Shown piece after piece: positions 28,868-38,100 of a stretch of DNA of 64,000 nucleotides. The position numbers were made by a program, and so were the translations under genes. The notes under the pieces were generated by a model. The model ran no database searches. It saw only the letters and a program-made list of their open reading frames with translations, and was not told the origin of the DNA. Source of the DNA: Pseudomonas eutrophicaquae (GTDB lineage Bacteria; Pseudomonadota; Gammaproteobacteria; Pseudomonadales; Pseudomonadaceae); NCBI RefSeq assembly GCF_023544715.1, contig NZ_JAMJEZ010000004.1:62001-126000 (forward strand), given 5' to 3'. Position 1 is the first letter of the stretch; every line of letters begins with the position of its first letter.

Positions 28868-29956
28868 TCAGCGCCGGTTCATCCGCGCTCGTCGCTCATA
28901 ATCGGCGATGCGCTGGCGGTAGTGCTCGATGGTCTGGCCGGTCAGCACGCTGCGCTGCTCATCCTTGAGGTCGCCCTGCAGACCCTCGGCTAGCCGGCGG
29001 GCTGCCTCCAGCATCATGTTGAAGGCTTCCTTGGGATGACGCGGCCCCGGCAGGGTGAGGTAGAAGGTCACGGCACGGGTACTGAAGGTTTCCAGATTGT
29101 CCATGTCGAAGGTGCCGGGTTTCAGCGCATTGACCATCGAGAACAGCGGCGTGGTACCACCCAAGCTCTCATAGCGATGGAAAACATCACGCTCACCCAG
29201 CGGATCACCGGCACGCAGGCCACTGGCAACGATGTTATCCAGCAGCTGCGGCCCCTTGAAGCCTGTGCTGTCGCGGGAGACCACCGTGATCACCAGCACA
29301 TCGTCCGGGACCGGAGCTGGTGCTGCCTCACTGCGTGGGGTGCGCTCCTGACACCGCTCGGCCGCTGCAGGCGCATCGCTGCGCAAAGCACTGCTACGAC
29401 TGGGCAAATCACTGCCAAGCGGTTGCGGACGCCCCTCTTCTGTCCGTGCGCGCTCGAGCTCGGGAGCGGACACATCGGCAGCGGGACGCAGCGGCAGCAT
29501 CGGCGCGGTGGGCGCCTGGGGTGCCGGCTCGGTCACCGGGCGGGCCGAGACCGGCGCAGGAGAGGCCACCGCAGCCTCGGCCGGTGGCACAGCCAGCGCA
29601 GGCTCTGGCGGGCGAGCCGCGCCGCTGAGCGGCGCGGCAGCGCTCGGTGCGTCATCCTCGAGCGCCGGCTCAGCCGGCACCAGCGGCTCGCGGCGCACCG
29701 GCGCTTCACGGCGAGGGGCTGGCTCGATCCGTGGCTCATGCTTTTCTGCAGCTTTTTCGCGGCCACGCTCAACCACGCGAGACGGGCCCAGCAGCTCAGG
29801 CTCGGCGCTGCTCTCCGAGAGCTTCGTGGCCGAGCGGTCAACCCGCAGCGTGAGCCGATTGCGACTGCCGCGCATGCGGCGCCATCCATCGATAAGGATG
29901 CCGCAGATCACGATGATACCGGCGACAATCAGCCATTCGCGCAAACCGAAGTCCAT
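28868..29956 (-). CDS. zipA: Cell division protein ZipA
   Basis: 362 residues. A single N-terminal transmembrane helix (LREWLIVAGIIVICGILIDGW, about 4-24) is followed by a basic patch, a long Pro/Ala/Glu-rich unstructured linker (about 50-230) and the C-terminal FtsZ-binding domain (DVLVITVVSRDSTGFKGPQLLDNI to the end). ZipA tethers FtsZ to the inner membrane. The ATG at 29954-29956 gives MDFGLREWLIVAG, the Pseudomonas-type N-terminus. It sits between smc and ligA on the minus strand. Confidence 0.96.
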   Translation of the reverse strand: MDFGLREWLIVAGIIVICGILIDGWRRMRGSRNRLTLRVDRSATKLSESSAEPELLGPSRVVERGREKAAEKHEPRIEPAPRREAPVRREPLVPAEPALEDDAPSAAAPLSGAARPPEPALAVPPAEAAVASPAPVSARPVTEPAPQAPTAPMLPLRPAADVSAPELERARTEEGRPQPLGSDLPSRSSALRSDAPAAAERCQERTPRSEAAPAPVPDDVLVITVVSRDSTGFKGPQLLDNIVASGLRAGDPLGERDVFHRYESLGGTTPLFSMVNALKPGTFDMDNLETFSTRAVTFYLTLPGPRHPKEAFNMMLEAARRLAEGLQGDLKDEQRSVLTGQTIEHYRQRIADYERRARMNRR

Positions 29957-30107
29957 GAAAGACACTTTCCCCCAACTCAGCAATGGGTTGAAACGCGGGC
30001 AGCCCCGACTCATTGGTCAAGGGTTATATACCCGGATGCTTCTTTTGCGGCATAAATTAACACGCCGTCACAAATCTATATACGGCCGGCCCTGCATGGT
30101 CGTTACG

Positions 30108-33100
30108 TCAGCTTTCCGCCAATGCCACGGCGGCCTCGACGTCCACCGCCACCAGCCGTGAACAGCCCGGCTCATGCATGGTGACCCCCATCAACTGATC
30201 GGCCATCTCCATGGCGATCTTGTTGTGGGTGATATAGATGAACTGCACGGTCTGCGACATCTCCTTGACCAGCCGCGCATAGCGGCCGACGTTGGCATCG
30301 TCGAGTGGAGCGTCCACTTCATCGAGCATACAGAAGGGAGCCGGGTTGAGCTGGAAGATCGCAAACACCAGCGCGATCGCGGTCAGCGCCTTTTCGCCAC
30401 CGGAGAGTAGGTGGATGGTGCTGTTCTTCTTGCCCGGCGGGCGCGCCATGATCGCCACCCCGGTATCCAGAAGATCCTCACCGGTCAGCTCCAGCCAGGC
30501 CTGGCCACCGCCGAACACTTTGGGGAACAGCGTACGCAGCCCCTCGTCGATCCGCTCGAAGGTGTCCTTGAAGCGGCTGCGGGTTTCCCGGTCGATCTTG
30601 CGGATCACGTTTTCCAGCGTCTCCAGCGCCTCGACCAGATCCTCATTCTGCGCATCCAGATAACGCTTGCGCTCGGACTGCTGCTGATACTCCTCGATGG
30701 CCGCCAGGTTGATCGGCCCGAGGCGCTGGATGCGCGTGGCCAGCTGCTCCAGACGCTGCGCCCATTCTGCCTCGTGCGCCTCCTCCGCCAGCCCGGCTAG
30801 CAGCTCGGCGAGCTCAGCGCCTTCCTCCTGCAACTGATCCTCCAGCGCCGTGCGCCGGACGCTCAGGCCCTGCCAGTCCAGCCGCTGGGCCTCGAGCTGC
30901 CCACGCAGCAGCTGGGCCTGTTGTTCGGCACTGCTGCGGCGCTTCTCGGCATCACGCAGTTCGCGGTCCGCGTCATCAAGGGCCAGACGCGCCAGACGCA
31001 TCTCCTCATCCACGGCCAGACGCCGCTCCAGCAGCTCCTCAAGGCGCAGCCGCAGCTCCTGTAGCGGCTCATCGCCCTCCTCCAGGTTGAGGCTGAGCTG
31101 CTCGCAGCGCTCTACCAGCCGCGCTTCCTGCAGCGCCAGCCGCTCCAGCGCCTGGCGGGTCGAGGCGTGCTGGGCCTGTACCGCACCAAGGCGCACCGCG
31201 CGCTGCTGCGCCTGCTCTTGAGCGTGACGCACCTCGGCCCGCCGGTGTTCCAGCTGCTCGCGCAGTCCCTCACGGCGCGCCAAGAGTCCCTCACGTCGCT
31301 CGCTGTCACTGGCCATCGCCTCCAGCGCTTCCTGCAGCGTCAGGCGGGCTTCGCCCAGCAGCTCACGCTCGAGCGCATGCTGCTCGCTCAGCTCGGCCAG
31401 CTCCTGCGCGAGTCGCTGGCGACGCAGCGCCTGCTGTTCATGACGGGCCTGCAGGGCGGAAAGCCGGGCGCGCTGCTCCCCCTGCAAACGGGAGACGTCC
31501 TGAATCTCGCGGCGCAGCTGGTCACGCTGCTGCTCGGCGTGACGCTGGCGCTCCTGCAAGGCGGCCAGCTGCTGCTCGCTCGCGGCCAGCTGCGCCTGCA
31601 GGGCCTCACGCTCATCCTGCAGACGGGCCAGCTCCTCGGCACGCGCCAGCACGCCATCATTGGCCTCACGGCCACGGCGCACCCGCAAAAAATGCCGGCC
31701 TACCCAGTACCCGTCACGACTGACCAGACTCTCGCCCCCGGCCAGCTCCACGCGCCGCGCCAGCGCTTCATCAAGCGACTCGACCGTGCGTACCCGGCCC
31801 AGCCAGGCCGACAGATCCCGCGGTGCCTGCACCTTGTCCAGCAGACTGCCCGGCACGACGGCGCTGCCCGCAGCAGAGCCCAAACGCAGCTCACCCTGGG
31901 CGAAGGTGGCCAGATCCTGCGCGGCAAAATCCTCCAGCCATACCGCCTGCAGATCGCTGCCCAGCACGGTTTCCAGCGCCAGCTCCCAGCCAGGCTCCAC
32001 CCGCAGCCCCTCGGCCAGCCGGGGGCGTTCCAGCAGCCCCTGCGCCCCCAGCCAGTCGGCCACCCCGCTGCCGGGGTCAAGTGCTGCCTGCTGCAGCGCG
32101 TGCAGCGAGGCGGCGCGACCATCGAGGCGCTGCAGCTCGCCCTGGATCTGCTGCTGCGCCCGGCTCGCCTGCTGCAGCGCTTCACGCAGCTGCTGCAGAT
32201 CCTCGATCTGCTGCTCGGCCTCCTGCAGGGCTTCCAGCTGCACCCCCGTCTCGGCCAGCAGCTCGCGCAGCTCATCCATCTGCAGGGCGGCCGGATCATC
32301 GCTGAGCTGGCGCTGCTCATCCTCCAGCCGGCGCTGCCGCTCCAACAGCCGCTCCAGCGCCTGCTCAAGCTGCTGGATGCGCGCCTGCTGCACCTCAGCC
32401 TCGCGGCGCGGCGCGGCGCTGTGCTGATTGAACGCCTCCCACTGTTCCTGCCAGGCCTGCATCGTTGCCTCGGCCTCCTCAAGCGCGGCATGGCCCTCCT
32501 CGGCCGCGGCCTGGGCCAGCGCCTGCTCCGGCTCGAGCAGCGCCAGCTCCTCATCCAATTGAGCCAGCAGTTCATGGTCGTGACGAAGGTCTGCTCCGGT
32601 GGCTTGACGGGCCTGTTCGGCCTCGCGCAGATCCTCCTGCCACTGGCGCAGACGCTGCTGGCCATGCTGGATGGCCTGCTCTAGGCGGGCGATATCGCCG
32701 CCGACGCCATAAAAGCGCGCCTGCACCTGATGGAACGCCTCAGCGCGCTCATGATGACCGTCGCGCAGCCGCTCGATGTGCGCATCGGCACTGCGCTGCT
32801 CGGCCACCAGCGCTTCCAGCGCGACCTCCTGATCGCCGATCACCGCCTGACGCGCCAGCACCTGGGCATCCAGCACCCGCCAGCGCAGAGCCGTCAGCTC
32901 GACACGCAGCTGACGCTCCTCGGCGCGGTATTCACGGTATTTTTCCGCCGCCTGCGCCTGACGCTGCAGGCGCTCGAGCTGGCGCTCCAGCTCCTGACGC
33001 AGATCGGTGAGCCGCGCCAGATTCTCCTGGGTGCGGCGGATGCGGTTCTCGGTCTCGCGGCGGCGCTCCTTGTACTTGGAGATACCCGCCGCTTCCTCAA

Positions 33101-33590
33101 TGAAATGCCGCAACTCCTCCGGCTTGGCCTCGATTAGCCGGGAAATCATCCCCTGTTCGATGATCGAGTAGCTGCGCGGACCGAGCCCGGTACCAAGAAA
33201 GATGTCGGTGATGTCGCGGCGCCGGCACTTGGTGCCGTTGAGAAAATAGGTGTTCTGCCCATCACGGGTGACCCGGCGGCGGATGGAAATCTCGCTCCAG
33301 GCGGCGTATTCACCGCCCAGGCTGGCGTCGCTGTTATCGAACACCAGCTCGATGGAAGCCTGACCGACCGGCTTACGGCTGCTTGAGCCGTTGAAGATCA
33401 CATCGGTCATCGACTCGCCACGCAGGTTCTTCGCCGAACTCTCGCCCATCACCCAGCGCACCGCATCGATGATGTTGGATTTGCCGCAGCCGTTCGGGCC
33501 GACCACCGCCGCCATGTTGCTCGGAAAGCTCACCGTGGTCGGATCGACGAACGACTTAAAGCCGGCCAGACGGATGCATTTCAGGCGCAC
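30108..33590 (-). CDS. smc: Chromosome partition protein SMC
   Basis: 1160 residues. N-terminal ATPase half with GPNGCGKS (31-38); long coiled coils rich in Gln, Arg, Glu and Leu; a hinge near residues 500-640 (GSGVADWLGAQGLLERPRL); second coiled coil; and C-terminal signature LLSGGEKALTAIALVF with Walker B PFCMLDEVDAPLDD. SMC condenses and separates chromosomes with ScpAB, which is not encoded nearby. The start is GTG (complement of 33588-33590) with GGGAG six bases upstream; MRLKCIRLAGFKSFVDPT is the family N-terminus. First gene of smc-zipA-ligA. Confidence 0.97.
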   Translation of the reverse strand: MRLKCIRLAGFKSFVDPTTVSFPSNMAAVVGPNGCGKSNIIDAVRWVMGESSAKNLRGESMTDVIFNGSSSRKPVGQASIELVFDNSDASLGGEYAAWSEISIRRRVTRDGQNTYFLNGTKCRRRDITDIFLGTGLGPRSYSIIEQGMISRLIEAKPEELRHFIEEAAGISKYKERRRETENRIRRTQENLARLTDLRQELERQLERLQRQAQAAEKYREYRAEERQLRVELTALRWRVLDAQVLARQAVIGDQEVALEALVAEQRSADAHIERLRDGHHERAEAFHQVQARFYGVGGDIARLEQAIQHGQQRLRQWQEDLREAEQARQATGADLRHDHELLAQLDEELALLEPEQALAQAAAEEGHAALEEAEATMQAWQEQWEAFNQHSAAPRREAEVQQARIQQLEQALERLLERQRRLEDEQRQLSDDPAALQMDELRELLAETGVQLEALQEAEQQIEDLQQLREALQQASRAQQQIQGELQRLDGRAASLHALQQAALDPGSGVADWLGAQGLLERPRLAEGLRVEPGWELALETVLGSDLQAVWLEDFAAQDLATFAQGELRLGSAAGSAVVPGSLLDKVQAPRDLSAWLGRVRTVESLDEALARRVELAGGESLVSRDGYWVGRHFLRVRRGREANDGVLARAEELARLQDEREALQAQLAASEQQLAALQERQRHAEQQRDQLRREIQDVSRLQGEQRARLSALQARHEQQALRRQRLAQELAELSEQHALERELLGEARLTLQEALEAMASDSERREGLLARREGLREQLEHRRAEVRHAQEQAQQRAVRLGAVQAQHASTRQALERLALQEARLVERCEQLSLNLEEGDEPLQELRLRLEELLERRLAVDEEMRLARLALDDADRELRDAEKRRSSAEQQAQLLRGQLEAQRLDWQGLSVRRTALEDQLQEEGAELAELLAGLAEEAHEAEWAQRLEQLATRIQRLGPINLAAIEEYQQQSERKRYLDAQNEDLVEALETLENVIRKIDRETRSRFKDTFERIDEGLRTLFPKVFGGGQAWLELTGEDLLDTGVAIMARPPGKKNSTIHLLSGGEKALTAIALVFAIFQLNPAPFCMLDEVDAPLDDANVGRYARLVKEMSQTVQFIYITHNKIAMEMADQLMGVTMHEPGCSRLVAVDVEAAVALAES

Positions 33591-33746
33591 GCAAACTCCC
33601 TAGCCGCAGGGCAGCAACAAGGCGACAGGGACAGCGCAGCGGCAGAAACGGAGGGCGAAAGCATCGGGCCAGAGGGGTCGAATCGGCGGGCGTTGCAGTC
33701 TAGCACAGCGCCCGAGGCGCCAAGTGCCTGCGCGCAGGCCGGCCGA

Positions 33747-33775
33747 TTTAGACTGTCATCGACGCTGCCTAGACT
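33747..33775 (+). promoter_or_regulatory. Candidate promoter of chrA with a direct repeat
   Basis: TTTAGA (33747-33752) and TAGACT (33770-33775) are spaced by 17 bases. The octamer TAGACTGT occurs at 33749-33756 and again at 33770-33777, 21 bases apart or two helical turns, and might be a regulator site. Confidence 0.5.
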
Positions 33776-33809
33776 GTGTCGCTGCCCGTGATTTCAGGAG
33801 CCTGCCCGC

Positions 33810-35006
33810 ATGTCAACGCCCTCCTCTTCGGCCACCCGTGCGTGGCCGGTCTTTCTGATTTTCCTGCGTCTTGGACTCACTTCCTTTGGCGGCCCGGTGG
33901 CGCATCTGGGCTATTTTCGCGAGGAATTTGTCCAGCGCCGCCGCTGGTTCAATGAGCGCAGCTATGCCGATCTGCTCGCCCTCTGCCAGTTTCTGCCGGG
34001 TCCGGCCAGCAGTCAGGTGGGGATGGCCATTGGGCTGTCGCGGGCCGGGCAGGCCGGGGCGCTGGCGGCTTGGCTCGGCTTCACCCTGCCTTCGGCGCTG
34101 CTGCTGATCGCCTTTGCCGAGGGGCTGGCGCTGTGGGGCGACCTGCTGCCCGCCGGGCTGGTGCAGGGCCTCAAGGTGGTCGCGGTGGCCGTGGTGGCGC
34201 AGGCGGTCTGGGGCATGGGGCGCAGCCTGTGCCCGGATGCACCGCGCCTGTCGCTGATGGCGATGGCCTGCTGCGCGGCGCTGTTCTGGCCGCATGCCGG
34301 CGGGCAGATCGCCATTATCCTCGCCGCCGCACTTGTCGGCCTACTGCTGCCGCGCAGCGATCGGGACGGCTTCCATGAGCCGCTGCCGATCCGTCTGGGC
34401 CGGCGCAATGCGCTGTTCAATTTGCTGCTGTTTTTCGCCCTGTTGCTCGGTCTGCCGTTGCTGGCCGCGAGTAGTGACAGCGCGGCATTGCAGCTCGCCG
34501 ACACCTTCTACCGCGCCGGTTCGCTGGTGTTTGGCGGCGGGCATGTGGTGCTGCCGCTGCTGCAGGCCGAGGTGGTGCCCAGTGGACAGGTAGCGGCTGA
34601 AACCTTCCTCGCCGGCTACGGCGCCGCACAGGCGGTGCCCGGCCCGCTGTTCACCTTTGCCGCTTTCCTTGGCGCGGTGCTCGAGGGTGAGGTCGGTGGC
34701 TGGCGCGGCGCGCTGCTGTGTCTGGTGGCGATCTTTCTGCCGGGCTTTTTGCTGGTCAACGCCGCGCTGCCGTTCTGGGAAGGGCTGCGCCGCCATGCCC
34801 GGATGCAGGCGGCGCTGTCCGGGATCAACGCGGCGGTGGTCGGCCTGCTGCTGGCCGCCCTCTATCAGCCGGTCTGGACCGGCAGCATCCGGGAGGCCCA
34901 CGATTTTGCGCTGTGTCTCGCGGCGTTCATGGCGCTGACGGTATGGAAGCTGCCGGCCTGGCTGGTGGTGGGCCTCACGGCGCTGGGCGGTGTGCTGCTC
35001 GGCTGA
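33810..35006 (+). CDS. chrA: Chromate transporter of the CHR family (long, two-domain)
   Basis: 398-residue membrane protein made of two homologous halves of about six helices each. The first half has LRLGLTSFGGPVAHLGYF and CQFLPGPASSQ. The second has YRAGSLVFGGGHVVLPLL and AAQAVPGPLFTFAAFLG. These paired FGGP/FGGGH and PGP motifs define ChrA. Members export chromate; whether this one does so, or moves another oxyanion, is not shown. The ATG at 33810 has CAGGAG nine bases upstream. Divergent from smc; no chrB regulator is adjacent. Confidence 0.88.
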   Translation: MSTPSSSATRAWPVFLIFLRLGLTSFGGPVAHLGYFREEFVQRRRWFNERSYADLLALCQFLPGPASSQVGMAIGLSRAGQAGALAAWLGFTLPSALLLIAFAEGLALWGDLLPAGLVQGLKVVAVAVVAQAVWGMGRSLCPDAPRLSLMAMACCAALFWPHAGGQIAIILAAALVGLLLPRSDRDGFHEPLPIRLGRRNALFNLLLFFALLLGLPLLAASSDSAALQLADTFYRAGSLVFGGGHVVLPLLQAEVVPSGQVAAETFLAGYGAAQAVPGPLFTFAAFLGAVLEGEVGGWRGALLCLVAIFLPGFLLVNAALPFWEGLRRHARMQAALSGINAAVVGLLLAALYQPVWTGSIREAHDFALCLAAFMALTVWKLPAWLVVGLTALGGVLLG

Positions 35007-35021
35007 GTCCGCACGCCGGAT

Positions 35022-35045
35022 GGGCGGCATCACGGACTGCCGCCC
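35022..35045. terminator. Hairpin between converging chrA and lipoprotein genes
   Basis: GGGCGGCA (35022-35029) pairs with TGCCGCCC (35038-35045). No T-run follows on either strand, so this is only a possible terminator for the converging transcripts. Confidence 0.4.
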
Positions 35046-35074
35046 GGCTCGCCCCGCCGAGCGTTATGGACTGT

Positions 35075-35794
35075 TCAGTCGCGGCGCCACTCCCCGCGAC
35101 GCTCCTCGCGGCCTTCGTGATGCGGCATCTCATCGCGCTGGCGCCGCTCACGGTAGGCCTCGCGGCGAGCCTCCCGAGCTTCACGGCGGGCCTCCCGGTC
35201 CGTGTGTTGTGCACGCCAGCGTTCGGACTCCTGATGCTGCACCTGACGCAGCTGGCGCTGACGCTCCTCCAGACGCTGGCGCTCGCGCTGCATCTCAAGG
35301 CGCTGCTGGTGAACCTGTCGGCGCTGATGCTCCAACTGACGCCGTTCGGCATCCTGCTGTTGACGCTGCCATTCCCGCTCACGATGCAGACGCTGGCGCT
35401 CATGCTGCAGGCCGTGCAGCGAGCGGCGCTCGGCTTCGCGGTACTGGCCATGCCGGTGGCGCAGCGGCGCGGGCAGGTGCCGGGCATCGAGACTGCGCCA
35501 CGGTCCCTGCATCCGCGGTGCCTGCCCCCAGCGGCCGTTGCTCCAGCGCAGGAACAGGCCATCGTCGCGGTAATAAAGGCTTGGCTCGCGGGCACTGGTA
35601 TACAGACGCAGATCCGGCTGCCAGATCCAGCGCCCGCTCGGCGGCGGCGGATAGTAGCCGGCGTAGCTGCGGCGCAGCTCGCTCGAATAGACACCGTCAT
35701 CACCGTAATGCATGCGGTAATCGGCGGCCGGCACAGTGCACGCGGTCAGCGGCAGGACCAGCGCCAGCAGGCAGGAAAGGGCTAGGGGCTTCAC
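35075..35794 (-). CDS. Lipoprotein with a long Arg/Gln/Glu-rich helical tail
   Basis: 239 residues. The start is GTG (complement of 35792-35794), with GGAG eight bases upstream, giving a signal peptide ending in lipobox PLTAC. A Tyr/Pro-rich folded portion (about 20-100: YRMHYGDDGVYSSELRRSYAGYYPPPP) is followed by about 120 residues almost only of Arg, Gln, Glu, His and Ala, ending in REEAR-like repeats. The tail should form a long charged helix or coiled coil across the periplasm. No known function is recognised; binding to peptidoglycan, LPS or nucleic acid is possible but unproven. Confidence 0.75.
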   Translation of the reverse strand: MKPLALSCLLALVLPLTACTVPAADYRMHYGDDGVYSSELRRSYAGYYPPPPSGRWIWQPDLRLYTSAREPSLYYRDDGLFLRWSNGRWGQAPRMQGPWRSLDARHLPAPLRHRHGQYREAERRSLHGLQHERQRLHREREWQRQQQDAERRQLEHQRRQVHQQRLEMQRERQRLEERQRQLRQVQHQESERWRAQHTDREARREAREARREAYRERRQRDEMPHHEGREERRGEWRRD

Positions 35795-35966
35795 GAATCC
35801 GGCTCCATGGCAGGTTGCCCTGCCTGATGCGTTGAAAGGGGCATCCGCCACGGCCGTGGCCCTGACGATGCTGGACGATTCGACCACGCCGGCTGCAACA
35901 GGTTGCAGTGCCACCGCGGGCAATGGAGACTGCGACCCTCTGCACTCAAGCCCCGAGGAGCCCCGC

Positions 35967-37268
35967 ATGCCCACGGCCTATCGCAGCGCCCTGCTCTACA
36001 GCCTGGAGGATCCGGCCAAGGTCGGGCGGGCAGCCAGCTACCGCTACCTGGAGGACGGTCTGCTGCTGGTCGAGGACGGCCTGATCCACGCCTGCGGCCC
36101 GGCCGATGAGCTGCTGGCCAGTCTGCCGCCCGGCACCCTGGTCCAGCACTGGCCGGAGGGGCTGATCGTGCCCGGCTTCATCGACACCCACATCCATTAC
36201 CCGCAGACCGGGATGATCGGCGCCGCCGGCGAGCAGCTCCTTGACTGGCTGACCCGTTACACCTACCCCGCCGAGCAGCGTTTTGCCGACTATGCCTACG
36301 CCGAGCGGGTGGCGCGGCTCTTTATCGCCGAGCTGCTGCGCAACGGCACCACCACGGCCCAGGTGTTCGCCAGTGTGCATCCCGAGTCGGTAGAGGCCTT
36401 TTTTACCGTCGCCGCCGAACTGAACCTGCGCATGCTCTGCGGCAAGGTGCTGATGGACCGCAACGCACCGCCCGAGCTGTGTGACAGCGCCGACAGCGGC
36501 TACGCGCAGAGCCGTGCGCTGATCGAGCGCTGGCACGGTCATGGTCGCCTGGGTTACGCCGTCACCCCGCGCTTTGCCGGCAGCTGCAGCAGCGAACAGC
36601 TGCGCCGCGCCGCGCAGTTGCTCGAGGAATTTCCCAGCGTGCGCCTGCACACCCATCTGGCAGAAAATCGCGCAGAAATTGCCTGGATCGAAAGCCTGTT
36701 CCCCGACTGCGACAGCTACCTGGACATCTACGCCCGCCACGGCCTGCTTGGCCCGCGTTCACTGTTCGCCCACGCCATCCACCTCGACGAGCATGACTGC
36801 CAACGCCTCGGCCAATGCGGGGCGGCCGTGGCCTTCTGCCCGACCTCCAATCTGTTCCTTGGCAGCGGCCTGTTTGATCTGGCGCGGGCCGAACGTCTGC
36901 AGCTCAAGGTCGGCATCGGCAGTGATATCGGCGCGGGCACCAGCTTCTCGCTGCTGCACACGCTGGGCGAGGCCTACAAGGTCGAGCAGCTGCAGGGCCG
37001 TAGCCTCGATCCGTTCAAGGCCCTGTACCTGGCTACCCTGGGCGGTGCTCGCGCGCTGGGCATGGAGGGCCAGGTGGGCAGCCTGGCGCCCGGTCACGAG
37101 GCGGACTTTGTGGTGCTGGATGTGCAGGCCACACCGCTGCTGCGTTTTCGGCTGGAGGAGTGCCAGGATCTGGCCGAGCGTCTTGCGGTGTTACTGACCC
37201 TGGGCGATGACCGGGTGGTGCAGGAAACCTTTGTGGCCGGGGTATCCCGGCATCGGCGCGAGGGCTGA
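35967..37268 (+). CDS. guaD: Guanine deaminase
   Basis: 433-residue amidohydrolase that converts guanine to xanthine. PGFIDTHIHYPQTGMIGAAGEQLLDWLTRYTYP carries the metal-binding HIH (75-77) and the substrate-binding stretch typical of GuaD. HTHLAEN gives a further metal His. SDIGAGTSFSLL has the catalytic Asp. Length is normal for the family. The ATG at 35967 has GAGGAG six bases upstream. Divergent from the charged-tail lipoprotein, convergent with rlmE. Other purine catabolism genes are not adjacent. Confidence 0.95.
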   Translation: MPTAYRSALLYSLEDPAKVGRAASYRYLEDGLLLVEDGLIHACGPADELLASLPPGTLVQHWPEGLIVPGFIDTHIHYPQTGMIGAAGEQLLDWLTRYTYPAEQRFADYAYAERVARLFIAELLRNGTTTAQVFASVHPESVEAFFTVAAELNLRMLCGKVLMDRNAPPELCDSADSGYAQSRALIERWHGHGRLGYAVTPRFAGSCSSEQLRRAAQLLEEFPSVRLHTHLAENRAEIAWIESLFPDCDSYLDIYARHGLLGPRSLFAHAIHLDEHDCQRLGQCGAAVAFCPTSNLFLGSGLFDLARAERLQLKVGIGSDIGAGTSFSLLHTLGEAYKVEQLQGRSLDPFKALYLATLGGARALGMEGQVGSLAPGHEADFVVLDVQATPLLRFRLEECQDLAERLAVLLTLGDDRVVQETFVAGVSRHRREG

Positions 37269-37274
37269 GGCCCG

Positions 37275-37895
37275 TCAGCCCTTGAAGCCCTTGGCGACGA
37301 AGTACACCTCGCTGGAGCGCGAGCGCGAGGCATCGGGCTTGCGCACCACGACTTTCTCAAAGGAGCTGCGCACGTCTTTCAGGTAGGCATCCGAGCCTTC
37401 GCCCTGGAACACCTTGACCGCGAAGTTGCCGCCCGGCTTGAGCACCCGGCGCACCATGTCGAGCACCAGCTCGACCAGATACATCGAGGCGGCCTGATCG
37501 GCAGCGGCCACGCCACTGATGTTCGGCGCGATATCGGAGATGATCAGGTCCGGCTGGCGGCCATCGAGCTTGTCGAGCAGCTGCTGGAAGACCTTGTCAT
37601 CGGTGAAGTCGCCCTGGATGAAATCGACGTTCTCCAGCGAGTCCATCGGCAGGATATCGCTGGCCAGCACCCGGCCCTTGTCGCCGACGACGCGCCCCGC
37701 CACCTGCGACCAGCCGCCGGGCGCCGAGCCCAGATCCATGACCAGCATGCCGGGGCGGATCAGCTTGTCCTTCTCGCTCAGCTCGAGCAGCTTGTAGGCG
37801 GCACGCGAGCGGTAGCCGTCCTTCTGCGCCTGTTTGACGTAGGGATCGTTGACGTGTTCTTTCAGCCAGCGGCTACTGCTTTTGGAGCGTTTCAT
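37275..37895 (-). CDS. rlmE: 23S rRNA (uridine-2552 2'-O-) methyltransferase RlmE
   Basis: 206 residues. Rossmann-type SAM methyltransferase ([12 protein letters not shown], 53-64) that methylates U2552 in the ribosomal A loop. The K-D-K-E tetrad is complete: K35, D121, K161, E196, each three positions before the E. coli equivalents. The ATG at 37893-37895 begins [14 protein letters not shown], as in other RlmE proteins. Unusually, ftsH, its common downstream partner in Proteobacteria, is not present; the stop lies six bases from the convergent guaD stop. Confidence 0.95.
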   Translation of the reverse strand: MKRSKSSSRWLKEHVNDPYVKQAQKDGYRSRAAYKLLELSEKDKLIRPGMLVMDLGSAPGGWSQVAGRVVGDKGRVLASDILPMDSLENVDFIQGDFTDDKVFQQLLDKLDGRQPDLIISDIAPNISGVAAADQAASMYLVELVLDMVRRVLKPGGNFAVKVFQGEGSDAYLKDVRSSFEKVVVRKPDASRSRSSEVYFVAKGFKG

Positions 37896-38100
37896 GAGGG
37901 GATCAACCAGAAAAATCGGGTGAGAAGCCGGCCAGCGCCTCAGGCAGCGGACCGCAAAATGGCTGCAAGTATACGCCGAGCGGACGGTGCGAGGCAGCGC
38001 CCGCTGCCGCGCGGCCTGACAGGGGCAGCGGCGATCGCTACAATCCGCGCCTCACCCCGCCCCTCTTCCTTTGCCGGAGTCACCGGCCAGGCCTACCGTC

